Assembly: GCA_964475735.1 (NCBI GenBank)
Contig: CAYYYI010000097.1
Location: 1-10,575, forward strand
DNA from: UCB2 sp964475735
GTDB lineage: Bacteria > Chloroflexota > Dehalococcoidia > Tepidiformales > Tepidiformaceae
DNA length: 10,575 bases
Direction: 5' to 3'
Under the pieces are notes generated by a model. That model was not told where the DNA came from. It saw only the letters and a list, made by a program, of their open reading frames with translations, and searched no databases. Of this stretch, positions 10,041-10,575 are shown piece by piece; within the stretch, counting starts at the first letter, position 1, and each line of letters begins with the position of its first letter. A program made the translations under genes and the position numbers.

Positions 10041-10049
10041 AGAATAGCA
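10041..10049 (-). promoter_or_regulatory. Extended -10 promoter candidate of hppA
   Basis: The minus strand reads TGC-TATTCT, an extended -10 with four of six consensus positions in the hexamer. There is no good -35 at 16-18 nt. A start about 7 nt downstream gives a leader near 88 nt that contains the stem-loop. The element resembles the tRNA-Ser promoter (both read TTGCTA). Confidence 0.4.
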
Positions 10050-10160
10050 AGGGTTACACGTACGAGCGAGTACCTCAATCGTGCGTGGATTGGGTGTCAC
10101 CCGGGCAGCTTCGATTGCGCAGGCAGCCATACTTTGCGTGAGATCCTGGCATTCGCGACA

Positions 10161-10175
10161 GGACCTGACTGGTCC
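10161..10175. promoter_or_regulatory. Inverted repeat upstream of the lipoprotein gene
   Basis: GGACC-TGACT-GGTCC is a perfect repeat with 5-bp arms and a 5-base centre. A weak -10-like TATCGT follows at 10192-10197, so the repeat covers the -35 zone of a possible promoter for the lipoprotein gene. Arms this short arise by chance in GC-rich DNA, so the operator reading is weak. Confidence 0.2.
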
Positions 10176-10244
10176 GTTGCGCGGCGTCCGCTATCGTTGC
10201 CCGGGCGCCGCTGCCCAAACCCCACTTCCAGGAGTCCTGCCCCC

Positions 10245-10575
10245 ATGAAAATCCTGCGGCCGCTCCTCGCGGTCACACTCCTCCTTGCCCTCTTCGCCTT
10301 CACCGCCTGCGGCGGCGACGACGACGCGAGTGACAGCAGCGACAACAACGAGCAGGAGGAGCCGACGGTCAAGAAGAAGACCGCGACTCCGGCCGCCGAA
10401 GAGACAGCCACGCCAGCGAAGGCCGGCCTCCAGGCAAATGACTTGCTCGCTGCCCTGTTAGTGCCGGCCGATGTGGCAAGGGCGGGCACGGAGGGCTCGC
10501 TCTGGCAGCGATTCCCGGAAGTCGCCTCGGGCGGCTACAACACCGACCCCGCCGTGTCCGACAAGGGCGAATTGG
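10245..10575 (+). CDS. Putative lipoprotein (3' end beyond the window)
   Basis: The first 110 residues are visible and no stop is reached. The N-terminus MKILRPLLA is basic and followed by a hydrophobic stretch (7-20). The lipobox is FTAC, with C22 the likely lipidated cysteine, followed by GGDDD. Signal peptidase II processing and anchoring on the outer face of the cytoplasmic membrane are therefore expected. A low-complexity linker follows: Asp/Ser/Asn/Glu-rich, then Lys/Thr/Ala/Pro-rich (about 23-62). From about residue 64 (LQANDLLAALLVPADVA) an ordered domain seems to begin, which I cannot name. The start ATG is preceded by CCAGGAG at about 9-10 nt spacing. It is divergent from hppA; the 298-bp region between them holds promoters and inverted repeats only. 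The function is unknown. Confidence 0.8.
   Translation, partial: MKILRPLLAVTLLLALFAFTACGGDDDASDSSDNNEQEEPTVKKKTATPAAEETATPAKAGLQANDLLAALLVPADVARAGTEGSLWQRFPEVASGGYNTDPAVSDKGEL

Noticed and set aside
10097..10489. 130-codon minus-strand open frame over the lipoprotein start
   Set aside because: It covers a clear signal peptide, lipobox and ribosome binding site on the plus strand, and its own sequence (poly-Ser/Leu from the Asp/Glu linker) looks like a shadow.

Overview
The window is 10.6 kb of GC-rich bacterial DNA, densely packed with genes on both strands, from a draft assembly: a run of exactly 100 N lies at 7604-7703. High GC, a K+-independent type H+-pyrophosphatase and a lipoprotein with a Thr/Pro/Glu linker would fit Chloroflexota or another high-GC bacterial phylum. 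Nothing in the window fixes the taxon, so this is only a suggestion. No mobile element, CRISPR array, rRNA or obvious horizontally acquired block is visible.

Left part (1-1950): a 12-helix NnrS-like membrane protein (+) converges on a small ferritin-like protein (DUF6306 type, -). Upstream of the latter, on the same strand, lies a complete tRNA-Ser(GGA) with encoded CCA and its own extended -10 promoter. Centre-left (1951-5744): a ClC-family anion channel/transporter with C-terminal CBS pair and RCK_C (TrkA-C) domain (+) converges on a membrane histidine kinase with six predicted helices, a PAS domain, an HDFNN-type H-box and an intact ATPase domain (-). Centre (5745-6617): a divergent 132-bp region with a perfect 7-bp-arm palindrome, then an AlkA-like DNA glycosylase (+).

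Right part (6599-10575): on the minus strand the order of transcription is hppA (H+-translocating membrane pyrophosphatase), the assembly gap, the C-terminal part of a second histidine kinase with an eroded ATP-binding domain, and a stand-alone receiver starting 3 nt after the kinase stop. hppA has a strong ribosome binding site and a roughly 90-nt leader with a 9-bp stem-loop. A lipoprotein gene diverges from hppA and runs off the right edge.

The genes read as ordinary chromosomal housekeeping and accessory functions: ion transport, signalling, DNA repair and redox. The points most worth a second look are the long extracytoplasmic loop in HppA, the eroded kinase coupled to a lone receiver, the channel-like residue pattern of the ClC protein, the tRNA-ferritin-like gene pairing, and the false HppA-kinase fusion created by the N run. 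I did not find a convincing undescribed multi-gene system.
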